Positions 10,827-20,770 of a stretch of DNA of 64,000 nt are shown in pieces. Below the pieces are notes generated by a model, which saw nothing but the letters and a program-made list of their open reading frames with translations, was not told the origin of the DNA and did not search any database. The DNA comes from DASUPK01 sp963724665 (GTDB lineage Bacteria; Actinomycetota; Thermoleophilia; Solirubrobacterales; 70-9), in NCBI GenBank assembly GCA_963724665.1, contig CAVRVH010000012.1, positions 1-64,000 of the forward strand, written 5' to 3'. Positions within the stretch are counted from its first letter, which is position 1. Each line of letters starts with the position of its first letter. A program made the translations under genes and the position numbers.

Positions 10827-11798
10827 CTCGAGGGTCGCGCGAGAGCTTGCGCCGGCCCCAGGCCACCGCGGGGTAGGCGCGCCGCGCGAGCTTCTCCGTG
10901 ACCGGGACCGTCGGCGGCATCTCCGGCGCCCGCCGGCGCCACTCCGCCGCGGTCAGGCCGGACTTGACCAGCGCGACGTGGACGCTGGTCCAGAGGAACT
11001 GCTCGTGGCGGAGGACCAGGTGCGGGTAGCGGCTCCAGCCGCGCTGGCCCGACTCCTGGTCGGCGATCGCCTCGCTCATCTCGACCGCGGTGCGCGGGTC
11101 TCGTCCGAGATCTGCAGCTCCATCGGCGTGGCCGGGATCCCACCAGAGCCCGTCGAGCAGCAGGGCGCGCAGCTCCGGCTCGTCGAAGCGGAGCAGGCCC
11201 GGGTAGCCGATCCGGTCGCCCTCCAGCCGGAACTCGGTGGCCAGCGCGAGGACCCCGCCGGGGCGCAGCACGCGGAACATCTCCTCGACGCTGCGGCGGA
11301 CGTCCGGGAAGTCGCCGAAGTGCTCGATCGAGCTGGAGGAGAAGATCGCGTCGAAGGAGTCGTCCTCGAAGTCGAGCTGCTTGGCGTCCATGTGCCGGAC
11401 GGTGAGCCGCTCGGGGTTCCACTCCCGTCCCAGTAGCGGCCGGGGTCGGTGAGCATGTCGGCGCTCGAGTCGCTGTCGGACCAGTTGTCCTCGGTCTCGT
11501 AGAGGTCGGTGGCGACGACCTCGCCGACGTGGCGGGTGAGCCAGTAGATCGTCGCCTCGCGGCCCGCGCCGACGCCGAGCACGCGGGCGTCGTCGCGCAG
11601 GACGCCGAGCGAGCGGAACGCCCGGAGGGTCATCGCGACCTCCCAGTACTTGCGGTACTCGCGCCCCGCCGGGAAGTCAGGATCGCCGAAGTGCTCGCGG
11701 TCCGACGCGAAGACGTCGCGGATCAGCTCCCGCAGCTCGGGGTCGGCGAAGTCGGCAAGCTCGCAGAGCTTGCAATGGCCCAGTCGTCCCTCCGGCAT
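10818..11798 (-). CDS. SAM-dependent methyltransferase with N-terminal Cys pair, frame-joined
   Basis: About 325 aa. The N-terminus GHCKLCELADF suggests a small metal-binding knuckle. The fold core has RVLGVGAGREATIYWLTRHV as an unusual motif I, VVATDLYE as the acidic strand end, DDSFDAIFSSSSIEHFGDFP, and VLRPGGVLALATEFRL. The substrate is unknown; the neighbourhood suggests a sugar. The literal frame stops at 10789, but one doubled CGC+G near the end would place TGA at 10818-10820, almost touching the gmd stop. ATG 11798 is divergent from wzm with 23 bp between starts. Confidence 0.7.
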
Positions 11799-11821
11799 CC
11801 CGGCCTAGACTATTGCCGCTG
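11799..11821. promoter_or_regulatory. 23-bp divergent promoter with overlapping TAGACT/TAGTCT boxes
   Basis: Plus strand TAGACT at 11806-11811 is 10 nt before wzm ATG 11822. Minus strand TAGTCT at 11812-11807 is 8 nt before methyltransferase ATG 11798. Both are perfect TANNNT boxes lying on top of each other. There is no room for an untranslated leader on either side. Confidence 0.7.
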
Positions 11822-12702
11822 ATGACCGCGAGCCGCATACAGGCGGAGGCCGTCGCGTCCCCGGGCGTCCCCGCCCAGGCGGGCCGCGTCGAGGACGTCG
11901 TGCGCGTCACCGTGCCGGTGCGCCGGCGCGTCCGCCTCGGCGACATCTGGAGGAGCCTGCCCGTCGGCTGGATGCTGGGCCGGCGGGACGTGAAGATCAA
12001 GTACAAGCAGTCGGCGCTCGGCCCGCTCTGGCTGGTGCTGCAGCCGCTCGGGATGCTGCTCGCCGATCACGATCGCTTTCTCCAAGGTGACCACGCGTGA
12101 ACACCGGCGACGTGCCCTACGTCGTCTTCGCTCTGGTGGGGCTGGCCGTCTGGACATACGTGCAGATGACGATCACCGTCGCCCCGCAGGTGCTGCCCTC
12201 CAACTGGCAGGTCGTCCGGCGCAGCCCCTGCCCCCGCGTCGCCTTCGTCACCGGGACGCTGATCTCGGTGCTTCCGCCGCTCGGCGGTCGTGCTCGTCGC
12301 CAGCGTCGCCGCGGCGGCGATCAGCGGCCACCTCGGAGATCGAGGCGCTCGCGATGCCGGTCCTGATCGTCTGGCTGGTCGTCCTGATGTGGGGGTTCAC
12401 GCTGCTGGTCACAGCCATCGGCGGCCGCTTCCGCGACGCCGTCGCCTTGGCGCCGGTGATCGTGCAGGCCGGGATCTTCTTCACGCCGGTCGGCATATCC
12501 CCTCAACGCAGCGGGCTCCTTCGCCAAGGTGCTCGCCTTCAACCCGGCCTCGGGGGTGATCGAGGCCTGGCGCTGGTCGCTGCTCGGGATGGCGCCGGAC
12601 GGCTTCGCGATCGCGGTGGGGCTCGCCGAGACCGTGGCCTTGGCGCTGCTGGGCTGGTACGTCTTCGGGCGGATGGAGACCCGCTTCTCGGACTATGTCT
12701 GA
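11822..12702 (+). CDS. wzm: ABC-2 type polysaccharide exporter permease (Wzm), first copy, frame-joined
   Basis: Membrane subunit of an ABC exporter of lipid-linked glycan. A cytoplasmic N-terminus is followed by the amphipathic segment WMLGRRDVKIKYKQSALGPL, a Wzm hallmark, then about six transmembrane helices (PYVVFALVGLAVWTYV, VLIVWLVVLMWGFTLLV). FFTPVGYPLNAAG and RMETRFSDYV close the protein. Doubled third bases occur at 12064-12065, 12095-12096, 12282-12283, 12334-12335 and 12494-12495, all synonymous. The stop overlaps the wzt start by eight bases (ATGTCTGA), so the two subunits are translationally coupled. Confidence 0.85.
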
Positions 12703-13470
12703 GTCGAACGGCGGCGAGCCGCGAACGGACCTGGCCGTCCGCTGCGAGGGCGTGGGCAAGAGCTACGGCCTGGGCGAGGAGCTCAGCCTGCAGCACACCC
12801 TCAGCACGCTCGTGCGCCGCGAGCACGAGCGGGACCGGTTCTGGGCCCTCTCCGACGTCAGCTTCGAGGTGCATCGCGGCGAGTCCTTCGGCATCGTCGG
12901 AACCAACGGATCGGGGAAGTCAACCCTCACCCAGGTGATCTCCGGGATCGCGATGCAGGACACCGGGAAGATCGAGGTCTGGGGCCGCCTGATCCCGCTG
13001 CTCGAGGTCGGCGCCGGCTTCCACCCGGAGCTGACCGGCCGGGAGAACGTCGAGCTGCTGGGAACCATCCTCGGGCTGAGCGCCGGGGCGATCCGGGCCG
13101 AGATGGACCGGATCGCCGAGTTCGCCGGGGTCGAGCGGCACCTCGACACCCCGATCAAGCGCTACTCGACCGGCATGCAGGCGCGGCTCTCCTTCGCCAC
13201 CGCCGTCTGCTTCCCGGCCGACACCTACGTCTTCGACGAGGTCCTCTCGGTGGTCGACGACTCGTTCCGCGACCAGTGCGCCGAGGAGCTCGCCCGGCTC
13301 AACGCGAGGGCCGGCACGATCATCTTCATGAGCCACGACCTGGACCTCGTGAAGAGCGTCTGCACGACCGGGATGTGGCTGGACAGCGGACGCGTGCGTC
13401 TGCGCGGCGAGCATCGACGAGGTCGCAGCGGCGTACGAGGGAGCCGGCGAGGCTCCGGCCCGCTCGTTAA
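12695..13470 (+). CDS. wzt: ABC exporter ATPase (Wzt), short form
   Basis: Nucleotide-binding subunit for the Wzm at 11822. Walker A is GTNGSGKST, the signature is YSTGMQARLSFA, Walker B ends VFDEVLSV, and the switch His is in FMSHDLDLV. Also present is EVGAGFHPELTGRENV, typical of polysaccharide and teichoic acid exporters. Two wobble doublings near the end (GGC+G near 13408, TCG+T near 13466) give a stop at TAA 13468-13470; read literally the frame runs to 13501. At about 257 aa there is no C-terminal carbohydrate-binding domain, unlike the second Wzt at 22100. Confidence 0.85.
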
Positions 13471-13529
13471 GTCGCTCGAAGGACTGGACTTCTATACGTA
13501 GACTTGGGTTTGAGGAGGCGGATGGCGCC

Positions 13530-13535
13530 TAGACT
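13530..13535 (+). promoter_or_regulatory. TAGACT -10 box before a GT2 gene
   Basis: TAGACT lies 18 nt before ATG 13554. GAGGG sits 5 nt before the ATG, so this unit would have a short leader with a Shine-Dalgarno, unlike the leaderless starts in the window. Confidence 0.4.
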
Positions 13536-13553
13536 GACGCGCCGAGGGACTTG

Positions 13554-14737
13554 ATGAGGACCACGACGGCACCACCGATCGCCGCTCCTGCGGCGGCTGA
13601 TCCGACGGCACTCGCCGTGTCGGTGGTGATCCCGTGCCTGAACGAGGCGGAGTCCATCGAGGCGTGCGTGACCGCGGCTCGCGAGCGCGCTCAACGAGGG
13701 CGGCTATACGGGCGAGATCATCGTGGTCGACAACGGCTCGACCGACGGCAGCGGCGAGCTGGCGGCGGCGGCCGGCGCCACGCGTGATCAGCGAGCCGCG
13801 GCGGGGCTACGGGAACGCCTACCTCGCTGGGCTCTCCGCGGCCCGCGGCACCTACATCGTGATGCTCGACGCCGACCTCACCTACGACGCCGCCGAGCTC
13901 CCCAAGTTCATCGACGAGCTCGAGGACGGTGGCGACATGGTCCTCGGCGACCGAATGAAGGGGATCCAGCCGGGCGCGATGCCCTGGCTCCACCAGCACG
14001 TCGGCAACCCGGTGCTCACCGGCCTGCTCAACCGCCTCTTCGGGACCGACGTCCGGGACGCGCACTGCGGGATGCGCGCGGTCCGCCGCGACGTCCTTCC
14101 CCGGCTCGACCTGCGGACATCCGGGATGGAGCTGGCGTCCGAGATGGTGATCCGCGCGGCCAAGGCCGGGCTCGACATCCGCCAGTTCCCGATCGAGTAC
14201 CACCGGCGGGAGGGCGAGTCGAAGCTCTCGACCTGGAGCGACGGCTGGCGGCACCTCCGCTTCCTGCTGATCCACAGCCCGAGGCACCTCTTCCTGATCC
14301 CGGGCATGGTGATGGCCGCGCTCGGCTCGCTGATCATGGCTCATCGTGCTCACCCAGATCATCCCTCTTCGGGCGCCAGTGGGGCATCCACGCGGAGATC
14401 GGCGGATCGCTGCTGCTGGTGCTGGGCGTCCAGGTGCTGGCGCTCGGGCTCTGCGCGCGCGCCTACGGCGTCTACTTCATGGGCGAGCGGGACGATTGGT
14501 TCGGGCGGATGCGGAAGCGCATCAAGCTCGAGCACGGGTTGCTGGCTGGGTGGGGCCATCGCGGTCGCCGGCCTGATCTCCGGCGGGGTCATGCTCGGAA
14601 TCTGGATCGATCGCGGCTTCGGCAGCCTCGCGGAGGGGCAGCTCGCGGTTCTCGCGGCCACGCTGGTCACCGTCGGCGCCGAGGTCTTCTTCACCTCCTT
14701 CCTGCTCAGCATCCTGGGCTTGCGGCGTCCCCAGTAG
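13554..14737 (+). CDS. Membrane GT2, polyprenyl-phosphate glycosyltransferase type, frame-joined
   Basis: About 390 aa. Cytoplasmic GT2 domain with LAVSVVIPCLNEAESIEACV, EIIVVDNGSTDGS, RGYGNAYLAGL, the DxD site VMLDADLTYD and DAHCGMRAVRRDV, followed by about four transmembrane helices. It most likely transfers a sugar to polyprenyl phosphate at the inner face of the membrane, giving a donor for GT-C type enzymes. Frame joins at synonymous doublings near 13690 (CGC+G), 13782 (ACG+C), 14342 (GCT+C), 14369 (CCT+C) and 14551 (GGG+T). A paralogue with the same design is at 59693. Confidence 0.85.
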
Positions 14738-14739
14738 GG

Positions 14740-15390
14740 ATGACGAGGCGACTCGCCGCGGCGATCGCGGGAGGTGCGCTGATCCTGGGCGTGGTTGCGG
14801 TCTACGCCCTGGGCATGCACCCGATGATTGCCGGCTCGAACAAGGTCGCCCCGCTCTACGCCGCGCCCGGAGGTGCCGAAGAACGCGCCGCGCTGTCAGT
14901 CGCTCGTCCGCGTCCCGGCCAAGGCAAACCGGGTTCGGTTGGTCGCCACCGGCGTCCAGGAGCCCCCCTGGAACGCTGCGGGTGAAGATCGGCGACCAGA
15001 GCGGCCCATTCGACAAGGGCGTCAAGAAGCAGGTGTATCCCGGCACCGTCGCGATCGGACTCAATCGCCCGACTCGATCGGCACATCGAGCCCAGATCTG
15101 CTTCGTCAACCGGGGACGGGGTCGCATCGTCCTGGCCGGAGAGAGAAAGCGATCACGCACGACGCCGAGTGCGGACGCTGAAGACCCGACGCATGGCGAG
15201 CGTCGTCTTCATCAGGCCCCACAAGACGACCTGGCTCGCGCGCAGGGACCTGATCGCCGACCGGTTCGGCAACTCCCAGCCGGGCGGGTTCGGCGGATGG
15301 TCGCTGTGGCTCGCCCTCGCCCTCGCGGCCGTCGCGACCGGGCTCGCTCTCTGGTGGCTCGTCTTCCGGCTGGAGGACCCCTCCCGATGA
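14740..15390 (+). CDS. Bitopic membrane protein of unknown function, frame-joined
   Basis: About 216 aa with one transmembrane helix at each end (RLAAAIAGGALILGVVAVYA and WSLWLALALAAVATGLALWW). Between them is an extracellular-looking domain with a Cys pair (APRCQSLV, AQICFVNRG), probably a beta-sandwich. The frame joins at CCC+G near 14869, GCT+G near 14980 and CCG+A near 15168. I do not recognise the family. It begins two bases after the GT2 stop and its own TGA overlaps the next ATG (ATGA), so GT2, this protein and the DUF2142 protein form one coupled set and probably work together at the membrane. Confidence 0.65.
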
Positions 15391-16963
15391 GCACCACGGC
15401 CCCGCTTCGACGGCCGGCGCCACGAGCGCTCCCGTGCGCGCGGGCAGGCCCGGCGCGCTGACGCGGGAGCGGCTCAGGCGGATCCCGACGGCGGGGTGGA
15501 TCTGCTCGCTCGTCGCTCTGCTCACCGCGACCGCGTGGTCGCTGATCATCCCCCTCTTCCAGGCCCCCGACGAGCCGGCACACGTCGCCTACGCGCAGTA
15601 TCTCGCGGAGACCGGCAGCCCGCCCACCGGCGACAACGACAAGCGGCCGTTCTCCCAGCAGGAGCGCCAGCTTCTGAACGCGGTCCAGTGGAAGGCCGTG
15701 ATCCACCGCCCCCAGAACGAGCCGCCGGCCACGGCAACCGCTCACCAGCTGTTCGACCGGCTCTCCGATCACCAGGGCGATCCAGTTGGCGCGGGCGGCT
15801 TCACCAGCGCCACCAACAACCCGCCCCTCTACTACGCCGCGGAAGCAGCCGTCTACCACCTCACCCCGTCTTCGTCGCTCCCGGATCGCATTCACGCGAT
15901 GCGCCTGCTCTCGGCGCTGCTCGCCGCGGTGACCGTGCTCTTCGTCTTCCTCTTCCTCCGTGAGGTGGTGCCTGGCACGCCGTGGGCCTGGACCGTCGGC
16001 GCGCTAGCGGTCGCCTTTCAGCCGATGTTCGGCTTCGTCTCCGGTGGCGTGAACAGCGACAACCTTCTCTTCGCGGCCTCGGCCGGGAGCCTTCTGGGCC
16101 CTAGCAGCATCATTCCGGCGGGGGCTCACGGTCGAGCGGGGCGCCTGGATCGGCGCCCTCGCCGCCGTCGGTTTGATCGGGAAGATCAACATGCTCGGCG
16201 TGCTGCCCGGCATCGGTATCGGGCTGCTCGTGCTTGTCGGGCGAGTCTCTGCCGGCGGAGCGCCGCGAGGCGGTCCGCGGAGCGGTCCTTGCCACGGGCA
16301 TCGTCGCGGCGGTCGCCGTCGTCTACATGGCGCTCAACTCGATCGTCTGGGACCGCGGGCTCTTCTTCGGCAGCGGCGGCGGGCATCCGCTCGGCTCAGC
16401 CGTCGGAGCGGTGGGAAGGGTCGACCCCGCGCACACGCCGGCCCGCACGATCGGCGACGCACTCAGCTACGGCTGGCAGTTCTATCTGCCGCGCCTGCCA
16501 TTCATGCAGTCGCTCTTCTTCGAATTTCCGCTGAGGCACATCTGGTTCGACGGATTCATCGGCAACTTCGGCTGGCTCGACTACCGGCTCCCCGCCGCGA
16601 TCTACAACATCGCCCTTGCGATCGCGGCTGTCATCGGCGTGCTCGCCGGGCGCGAGCTCTATCTGCGCCGTCAGGTGCTGCGGGGGAGGATCGGCGAGCT
16701 GGCCACCTACGTCGCCATGACGCTCGGGCTGCTTGATCCTGGTGAACGGCAACGGCTTCGCCGTGCGAGCCGATGGCAGCGTCGGGTTCGAGCAGGCCCG
16801 CTATCTCTTCCCGCTGCTGGCGCTCTACGCCGCGATCATGGCGCTCGCGGCCCGGGGGGCCGGACGCCGCTACGGGCCGGCGGTCGGCGTTCTGCTCGTG
16901 ACGCTCGCCATCGCCCATACCGCGCTGGCGATGGTCGTCACCCTGACTCGCTACTACGGCTGA
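15387..16963 (+). CDS. DUF2142-type polytopic membrane protein, putative GT-C sugar transferase, frame-joined
   Basis: About 520 aa with ten or more hydrophobic helices. The first extracellular loop has the DUF2142 hallmark APDEPAHVAYAQYLAETG and the later FTSATNNPPLYYAAEA. Such proteins are predicted GT-C enzymes that use polyprenyl-phosphate sugars outside the membrane. The acidic pair in the first loop would be the catalytic site. Frame joins at CTT+C near 16092, GGG+C near 16232 and CTG+C near 16730 restore unbroken helices. The neighbouring GT2 at 13554 could supply its donor. The stop overlaps the end of the convergent GT2 by 26 bp. Confidence 0.8.
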
Positions 16964-17924
16964 CGGCGCCGCTGGACGCCGGGCTCTGCTGGCCGAAGCC
17001 GACGGCGCGATCGACCAGGTACAGGGGCCTGTCCTTGCCCTGGGCGTAGATGCGGCCGACGTACAGGCCGATGGTCCCCAGGACGATCAGCTGCACTCCG
17101 CTGAAGAAGCTCAGCACGACGATCAGCGACGCCCAGCCCGGCGTCTCGAAAGCCCCGACGAGCTTGAGCACGGCCGCGGCGATCCCGGCGGCGAAGGCCA
17201 GACCGGCGATCGCGAACCCGCTCGCCAGCGTGACCCGGAGCGGGACGGTGGAGAACGAGAGCAGCCCGTCCGCCGCGAAGCGCAGCATGCGCATGAGCGA
17301 GTACTTGCTCTCCCCGGCCGCTCGTGCCGCGCGCTCGTACGACACCGAGGTCTGCTTGAAGCCGACCCAGGCGAACAGGCCGCGGAGGTAGCGGTCCGGC
17401 TCACGCATGTTGGCCACGATCCCGGCGACACGGCGATCGACCAGCCGGAAGTCGCCCGCGTCCACCGGCATCTTCACGTTGGTCAGCCTGGCGATCAGGC
17501 GGTAGAAGAGGTTGGCGGTGCCGCGCTTGAAGCGCGTCTCGCCGGGGCGCGCCGAGCGCACCGCGTAGACCACGTCATAGCCCTCCCGCCAGCGCTGAGC
17601 CATCTCGCCGACCAGCTCGGGCGGGTCCTGGAGGTCGCCGTCCATGATCACGACCGCGTCGCCGACGGCGAAGTCGAGTCCGGCGGTGATCGCGAGCTGG
17701 TGGCCGAAGTTGCGGGACAGGACGATCAGCTTCACCCGCTCGTCGTCCGCCCGCAGCCCCTCGACGAGCTCGCGAGTCCGGTCGGTGCTGCCGTCGTCGA
17801 CGAAGATGAACTCGGCGGGCCCGTCCAGGGAGTCCGTGGCGGCGGCGAGGCGCTCGTAGAGCTCGAGGAGCACGCCCTCCTCGTTGAAGAGCGGGATGAC
17901 GAAGGAGTAGGTCGGCTCAGGCAT
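16938..17924 (-). CDS. GtrB/DPM1-type polyprenyl-phosphate glycosyltransferase
   Basis: Intact, 328 aa. GT2 domain: YSFVIPLFNEEGVLLELYER, EFIFVDDGSTDRTRE, LSRNFGHQLAITAGLDFA, the metal site VIMDGDLQDPPEL, DFRLVDRRV and RYLRGLFAWVGFKQ, then two C-terminal transmembrane helices. This is the GtrB pattern that moves a glucose-type sugar onto undecaprenyl phosphate. ATG 17924 overlaps the stop of the upstream methyltransferase by eight bases (ATGCCTGA). It runs convergently into the DUF2142 gene. It could feed either DUF2142 or DUF2079, both nearby. Confidence 0.9.
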   Translation of the reverse strand: MPEPTYSFVIPLFNEEGVLLELYERLAAATDSLDGPAEFIFVDDGSTDRTRELVEGLRADDERVKLIVLSRNFGHQLAITAGLDFAVGDAVVIMDGDLQDPPELVGEMAQRWREGYDVVYAVRSARPGETRFKRGTANLFYRLIARLTNVKMPVDAGDFRLVDRRVAGIVANMREPDRYLRGLFAWVGFKQTSVSYERAARAAGESKYSLMRMLRFAADGLLSFSTVPLRVTLASGFAIAGLAFAAGIAAAVLKLVGAFETPGWASLIVVLSFFSGVQLIVLGTIGLYVGRIYAQGKDRPLYLVDRAVGFGQQSPASSGAVSRSSESG

Positions 17925-18610
17925 CGTCTCGACTGCCCGCAACGTAGTACTGCGCGCCCAGTGGCAGCCAGCCGAGGCGGCGCTCCAGGCGCGAGCGGAG
18001 GTCCCCCTCGCGCGGGAAGAAGATGATGAACGGGGCCTCGACCTCGGCGAGCCCCGCATCCGCCAGCCGGCGCCTGGCCTCGCCCCTCGAGAGCAGGACG
18101 GCGTCCTCGTCGAACGGGCAGTCGCGGACGGCCTTCCGCGTCAGCGGATTGAGGGGGTTGTGCTCGAAGATCGCCACCAGCCCGCCGGGGCGGGTCACCC
18201 GCCTCATCTCCTCCACGAACGCTGGCGCGCTCCGCGGGCGGCACGTGATGGAGGACGCAGATGGCGAAGCTCAGGTCGAACGACGCCTCCTCGTAGGGCA
18301 GCGGCTCCCCCGGGCCGTAGGAGGAGTAGCTCGCCCACGGGTTCCGGCTCGCCGCCCGCTCCGCCATGCCGCTGCTGAGGTCGACGCCGCTCAGCGAGCC
18401 GAAGCTTCCCTCGAGGAAGGCGTCGGTCTCGCCCGGGCCGCAGCCGACATCGAGCGCGCGCAACCCGTCCGGCGCGCCGATCCGCCGGCCGGCGAGCTCG
18501 ACGAGCATCCGCGCCTTCGCCCCCACGTAGCGTGCGGCGTCGCCGCCCGCGAAGGCGATCGACTCCTCGACCGCATCCCGGTAGGAGTCCGCGTACTGGT
18601 CGAAGCTCAT
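17917..18610 (-). CDS. SAM-dependent methyltransferase, frame-joined
   Basis: About 230 aa. ALDVGCGPGETDAFLEG is motif I, SGVDLSSGM is the acidic strand, LSFAICVLHHVPP is motif II, and RVTRPGGLVAIFEHNPLNPL is the post-motif. A single doubled GCC+A near 18225 breaks the frame. ATG 18610 has a TACCCT box 9 nt upstream and is divergent from the DUF2079 gene. The ATGCCTGA overlap couples it to the GtrB-like GT downstream, as though methylation and lipid-linked sugar transfer belong to one step. Confidence 0.8.
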
Positions 18611-18636
18611 TGAGGCGCGAGGGTACGCTGCCGCCG
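18611..18636. promoter_or_regulatory. 26-bp divergent promoter, TACCCT and TACGCT overlapping on TA
   Basis: Plus strand TACGCT at 18624-18629 is 7 nt before GTG 18637. Minus strand TACCCT at 18625-18620 is 9 nt before ATG 18610. The two perfect TANNNT boxes share bases 18624-18625. No Shine-Dalgarno is possible on either side. Confidence 0.7.
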
Positions 18637-20098
18637 GTGGAATCGCGCAGCATCGGCACCGCAGCCCCGACCCCGCCAGGCAGGGTGAGGGTGCGTCGCT
18701 GGGTTCCGGCCCTGGTCCGGACCGAGCCGCTCCTCTTCGCGCTCGCGTTCGTCGCCGCGATCGCCTACTCGCTCTACGCGATCTGGGAGCACAACCACTT
18801 CCAGACCGACTTCGACCTGGCGATCGCCGACCAGGCGGTCTGGCACTACAGCCACTTCACCTCGCCCGAGATCACCACGATCAACCCGCCGGTGAGCATG
18901 CTCGGCGACCACTTCTCTCCGATCCTGATCCTGCTCGCCCCGCTCTACTGGGTCTGGTCGGACCCGCGGATGCTGCTGATCGCTCAGGGCGTGCTGATCG
19001 CAGCCTCCGTCGTCCCGGTCTTCCTCTTCGCCCAGCCGCGGATGGGCCGGACCGGCGCCTACCTGCTCGCGGTGGCCTACTCCCTCTTCTGGGGGATCAG
19101 CGCCGCGGTCGGCTACCAGTTCCACGAGCTCGCCTTCTCGCCGCTCCTGATCGCGCTCTGCATCCTGTTCGCCGACCGGCGGGAGTGGACGGCCTACTTC
19201 ATCTCGCTCGCCCTCCTCCTCCTGGTCAAGGAGAACATGTCCGTGCTCGCGATCTTCATCGGCCTCTGGCTGATCAGCGGGCGTGAGTTTCGCCGCGGCG
19301 CGATCACCATCGGGATCGGCTTAGCCTGGTACTTCCTGGCGGTCAACGTGCTCCTGCCGGCTTTCGCGGGCCACGCCTACACGCACTGGACCTACAGCGA
19401 CCTAGGGCCGGACGCACCCGGCGCCGTGAAGGGGGTGATCCTGCACCCGGACCTGCCCTTCCGGCTGCTCTTCGACGAGCACGTGAAGCGCGAGACCCTC
19501 CTGCTTCTCGTCGTTCCCTTCCTGGGGCTGATCTTCGGTTCCCGGCTGATCATTCTCTGCGTCCCTCTGGTCGCCCAGCAGCTCTTCTCCAACTATCCCG
19601 GCGCAGTGGGGGACTGACTTCCACTACTGGCTGCCGATCGCCCCGGTGCTGGCGATGGGCGCGGCGGACGGCTTTCACAACATCCTCCGCCGGCTGCGGC
19701 GCGAGCAGTACCTCGCTGTGGCCGGGGCGCTGGTGGCGGCCGTGATGCTCGCCGTCAACGTCGGGCTCGCCCACCGCTTCCCGCTCTGGAGGCTGGTCCA
19801 GCCAGGGTTCTCCCTCTCGGCGACGGCAACCGACCGGGCTGCCGAGCGGGCCCTGGCCGAGGTGCCCGGCGACGCGTCGGCGACCATCCCGGCCCCGCAG
19901 CTTCCCCACATGAGCGACCGGTCCCAGATCTACCTGCTCGGATACCCCTCTCCCGCGACGGACTACGTGGTCTTCGAGCCCGCCGCGCTCGGCTGGCCCG
20001 ACCCGGTGTACGAGCGCCAATGGCTCGACCAGCACCGAGGCGCCTATGACCGGATCTACAACCGAGACGGCTGGGTCGTCTGGAAGCGGAGGGCCTGA
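18637..20098 (+). CDS. DUF2079 polytopic membrane protein, putative GT-C, frame-joined
   Basis: About 486 aa. The first loop after helix one carries the DUF2079 signature FQTDFDLAIADQAVWHYSHF, and ten or so helices follow. DUF2079 proteins resemble GT-C transferases, which use lipid-linked sugars at the outer face. GTG 18637 is set by the TACGCT box 7 nt upstream; there is no other credible start. One break near 19611 lies in a run of five G's and is the only join in this gene. It is followed at once by a methyltransferase on the same strand. Confidence 0.8.
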
Positions 20099-20102
20099 CG
20101 CG

Positions 20103-20697
20103 ATGGCCCGCGGACCGCTGATCACCCGGCTCGGGCAGCTCGCCGCAAGCGGCGAGTGGAGGATGAAGCGCGGAGGAGCTGCTCGCCCGCGACATCCGCG
20201 AGCGGCCGCCACGACTTCATCCTCGACCTCGGGTCCGGCCGCTCGCCTCTCCTCGGCCAGCTCACGCCCGGAGCGCTACGTCGGCCTCGACCTTCACCCC
20301 GCCGACCTCGACTACGCCCGCCGCCGCTACGAGAGGCCCGGCTACGAGTTCGTCGAGGGCGACTTCATGGAGGCGCCGCTCGGAGCGCTGGCGCGGCACC
20401 GACGTGGTCACGGCCTCCGCCGTCTTCCACCACCTGACCGACGAGCAGGTCGAGTGCGCTGATCGACCGCGTGCAGTGACCAGGTCGAGCCGGCGAGGAT
20501 GGTGTTCACCGACGGCGTCGCGCATCGGCCCGCTGAAGGAGACGCTGATCAGGCTCGACGAGGGTGAGCCGAGCCGGCAGCCGGACCAGCTCTACGACCT
20601 CTTCCGCCCCAGCTTCGAGGTCACCCAGACCTGGTCCTACGTCGTCCCGTTCCGGACCTACCTCTACTTCGGGTTCGAGCTCAGGCCCACTGTCTGA
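20103..20697 (+). CDS. SAM-dependent methyltransferase, frame-joined
   Basis: About 195 aa. After joining: DFILDLGSGRSPLLGQL (motif I), RYVGLDLHPADLDYARRRY, FMEAPLGAWRGTDVVTASAV and FHHLTDEQV, ending with a compact FRTYLYFGFELRP strand. Doubled bases occur near 20171 (CGC+G), 20203 (CCG+C), 20270 (CCC+G) and 20388 (GCG+C). One further break near 20456 does not fit the synonymous pattern. It starts four bases after the DUF2079 stop, so it is the second gene of that unit. The 73 bp that follow, before the convergent GT, hold nothing I can name. Confidence 0.7.
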
Positions 20698-20770
20698 TCC
20701 CTGCTGGAAACGTTGAATCGCTTGAGCGCGCTGCCTGAGATTCCCTGGAGGTTGCTGCGCCGCTAGCGGG

